From: Cyclina sinensis
Lineage: Eukaryota > Mollusca > Bivalvia > Venerida > Veneridae
Length of the DNA stretch: 64,000 bases
Reading direction: 5' to 3'
Assembly (NCBI GenBank): GCA_012932295.1
Contig: JAAONU010000004.1
Span: forward strand, 27,010,304-27,074,303
Shown: positions 62,002-64,000 of the stretch, piece after piece
How positions within the stretch are numbered: position 1 is the first letter of the stretch
Layout of the letters: the number at the start of each line of letters is the position of its first letter
Notes under the pieces: model-generated
Told to the model about the DNA's origin: nothing
Databases searched by the model: none
Seen by the model: the letters and a program-made list of their open reading frames with translations, nothing else
Position numbers and translations under genes: made by a program

Positions 62002-62115
62002 CCTTGGTCGGTCTAGTGGTTAGTGCATCTGGCTATGAAAAAACAGATAATGGTTGGATCCCCAGATTGACCCAATATGACCTTAGTTGTTGAAAGGGAC
62101 CTTAAACTTGAGTTC
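62002..62115 (+). mobile_element. tRNA-derived SINE, family 3 (single copy)
   Basis: TTGGTCGGTCTAGTGGTTAG (box A-like) and AATGGTTGGATCCCCAG (box B-like) lie about 30 bp apart, as in a tRNA. The flanks differ from families 1 and 2. Confidence 0.6.
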
Positions 62116-62509
62116 ACTTACTTACTCTGTCCTCCAAATACTAAAAGGTATTGGAAGTAATTATGCTGCAATGTTAAATATCAAATAGCCATTATAGACT
62201 TTACTGACTGCTATGTGTTCTTTGCCAAATGATGAAGGTCACTCAACTGAACCCTGTAAATTACACTGCTAAGAGATATGATTTTGAACCCTGCTAGACT
62301 AGGCTATTGTATGAAAGACATTAAATTTAAGGAACTTTTTTGAATGATGGGAACATTATTTATATTTTTTATAGTTTTTTGTATTTTTGTATTATTTCAA
62401 AGTTACGTTGACTATGTCCATTGTTGCTGCTGTATGTATACTCCCATTTTTTTTTATGTACATCAATGTTGACACATGTCGCACTAATAAATTGATTTCT
62501 TAGTTCATC

Positions 62510-62880
62510 CCATTTTGTCTTGTCTCATCTCATCCCATTTTGTCTTGTCTTGTCTCATCCCATTTTGTCTTGTCTTGTCTCATCCCATTTTGTCCTGTCC
62601 CCTATCTTCTGTCTGGTCTCCTCTCATCCCATTTTGTCTTGTCCCCTATCTTCTGTCTGGTCTCCTCTCATCCCATTTTGTCTTGTCCCCTATCTTCTGT
62701 CTGGTCTCCTCTCATCCCATTTGATCTTGTCCCCTATCTTCTGTCTTGTCTCATCTCATCCCATTTTGTCTTGTCTCATCTCATCCCATTTTATCTTGTC
62801 TCATCTCATTCCATTTTATCTTGTCCCCTATCTTCTGTCTGGTCTCCTCTCTTCTGTCTTGTCTCGTCTCATCTCATATC
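62510..62880. repeat. Pyrimidine-rich 44-bp minisatellite
   Basis: CTCATCCCATTTTGTCTTGT alternates with CCCCTATCTTCTGTCTGGTC; the larger unit is 44 bp (62581, 62625, 62669). One strand is nearly pure pyrimidine. All three + frames are open across it, giving repetitive Leu/Ser/Cys/Pro translations that are not genes. Confidence 0.93.
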
Positions 62881-62984
62881 ATTTCATACCAAACAGCAGA
62901 TAGGTTAACTCCTCATCTATACTTAGCTGTGTTATTGCTGAAAATTGTTTAACAGAATAAGAACTGACAAAACTTGTGTCCATG

Positions 62985-63430
62985 TGACCAAAAGACTCGT
63001 GATGACTTTCACAGTGTGACTAAACAAACAGAGCAAGATAGACCTAATGTTGTCAAACAATTAGTGTAGACATGACCATGTAGTGAAAACTTATCTCATC
63101 ACTTTCTCATGTGTGACTAAAATTATCATTATATACTAGAAATATGTCAATTAAAATTGTCAGTGTAGATTTGGCCATGTGTGACTCAAAGATGATCAGT
63201 GTAGACTTAAATGTTTAGCGTTCAACCAGTATAGATTTGTCATCATGCTGTAAAAAGGTAAGTGTAAACATCTTCCCAAAATGATTTCTGCAGACTTGTC
63301 CACATGCTACAAAAATGATCAGTGTTTATTGAGCAGGTGTTAGTGTAGACTTGCTAAGGTGTTACAAAATTATCGTTGTAGACTCGATCACGCGAATCAA
63401 ATGGTCAGTGTAGACTCAGTCTCGTACAAA
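62985..63430. repeat. Degenerate repeat with TCAGTGTAGACT motif
   Basis: The phrase (A/G)TCAGTGTAGA(C/T)T appears about six to eight times, at about 40-60 bp spacing, with GTGTGACTAAA between. It is an old, decayed tandem array. Confidence 0.5.
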
Positions 63431-64000
63431 TATGCAGTTTGTCTGAGACGTTACTGAAGGCAATTGTATTTTACAGAATATGTAATACATTGTATTTATT
63501 AAAGCTGGATGAAAGTTGACCAGAAAAAATATATAACAGACTGACATCTGTTGATTTTTTTCACCCGAGACGCCATTATAATTGTAGCAAAGTTGGTTAT
63601 GCAGTCAAGGTGGAAATTGCAAATAGGAAGTTTTCATGAAACCTAACGTATAACACACAGTGGGCACACTGTTGTCTTGAGACTACCGTCAACAATTAAC
63701 ACGATATATGAATTAGACAGTTTTGGTTGTCATGTATTCTCGGTGATCATCAGTGGTTATGACAGAAAAATTAAAGCACTTATATCGTGATGACCTTTGA
63801 CATAGATATGTAATACATGTACACCTTTGAGTAAAAAATAACGCTCCAGGGTCTTACTTAATTATATGTCGACATGAAGGAAGCTGTGTAAGATTTTTTT
63901 CCGTTTGATTTATTTACATGTTTTTTTTTCTTAACGAAGAGTAAAACTTTAAAAAAAAATTAGTGCATGTTCAAGTACATGACTTATTTTCTAACTGCTA
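63431..64000. other. Non-coding right edge
   Basis: No gene, repeat or structure is recognised up to the window end. Confidence 0.5.

Noticed and set aside
62515..62952. Overlapping frames of up to 127 codons rich in Ser, Leu, Cys and Pro
   Set aside because: All + frames are open simultaneously because the DNA is a pyrimidine-rich minisatellite lacking stop codons.

Overview
This is a eukaryotic, AT-rich, intron-rich window with GT-AG introns, TA-rich intergenic DNA, many minisatellites and dense short interspersed repeats. The gene families are animal-specific. The repeat style, with many elements made of a palindrome, GTCC-type simple repeats and TGACCTTGACC-type repeats, suggests a marine bivalve mollusc. 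That placement is an inference from memory of such genomes, not a database match.

Three real protein-coding genes can be read exon by exon. (1) On the + strand, from the left edge to 26793, lies the 3' two-thirds of an OSR1/SPAK-type Ste20 kinase (OXSR1/STK39 orthologue): 13 in-window coding exons, 380 codons, from the catalytic loop to the natural stop. Its upstream exons lie outside the window or were not found. (2) On the - strand, 51125 down to 38604, lies a complete AF10/AF17 (MLLT10/MLLT6) orthologue: 18 coding exons joining in phase to a 733-residue protein with an N-terminal PHD-zinc knuckle-PHD module and a C-terminal octapeptide/leucine-zipper region. (3) On the + strand, 55985 to 59955, lies a complete RagA/RagB GTPase (RRAGA/RRAGB type): 8 coding exons, 307 residues. 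OXSR1 and AF10 converge; AF10 and RRAGA are head to head, separated by about 4.9 kb that holds a dead LINE. The three genes act in separate processes (WNK-dependent ion transport signalling, chromatin/H3K79 methylation, lysosomal mTORC1 signalling), and nothing suggests a functional cluster.

Repeats dominate the rest. 1-2066 is a 35-bp minisatellite. 7715-10500 is a 46-bp minisatellite inside an OXSR1 intron. 11.6-14.5 kb is a nested pair of transposon-like elements, the younger one carrying 166-bp internal repeats. 29.3-29.8 kb is a 34-bp array. 31.9-32.4 kb holds two tRNA-derived SINE copies. 33.0-34.8 kb and 37.2-38.3 kb are 30-bp arrays each split by an insertion. 39.0-39.9 kb is a nearly identical 146-bp array. 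50.1-50.9 kb holds two copies of another SINE family. 51.5-53.8 kb is a 5'-truncated, frameshifted non-LTR retrotransposon. 62.5-62.9 kb is a pyrimidine-rich minisatellite.

The most interesting observations are: a set of at least seven elements sharing one architecture (terminal GC-rich palindrome, GTCC-like simple repeat, internal long tandem repeats, perfect oestrogen-response-element-like palindromes); a 62-bp complete-looking hAT-type miniature element with an 8-bp target duplication; an 838-bp TA-flanked terminal-inverted-repeat element whose empty site is preserved in the neighbouring repeat units; a CLEAR-like E-box just upstream of the Rag GTPase; and a duplicated splice acceptor in the AF10 gene that would yield an immediate stop if used. 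All assignments come from reading the sequence; no search was run.
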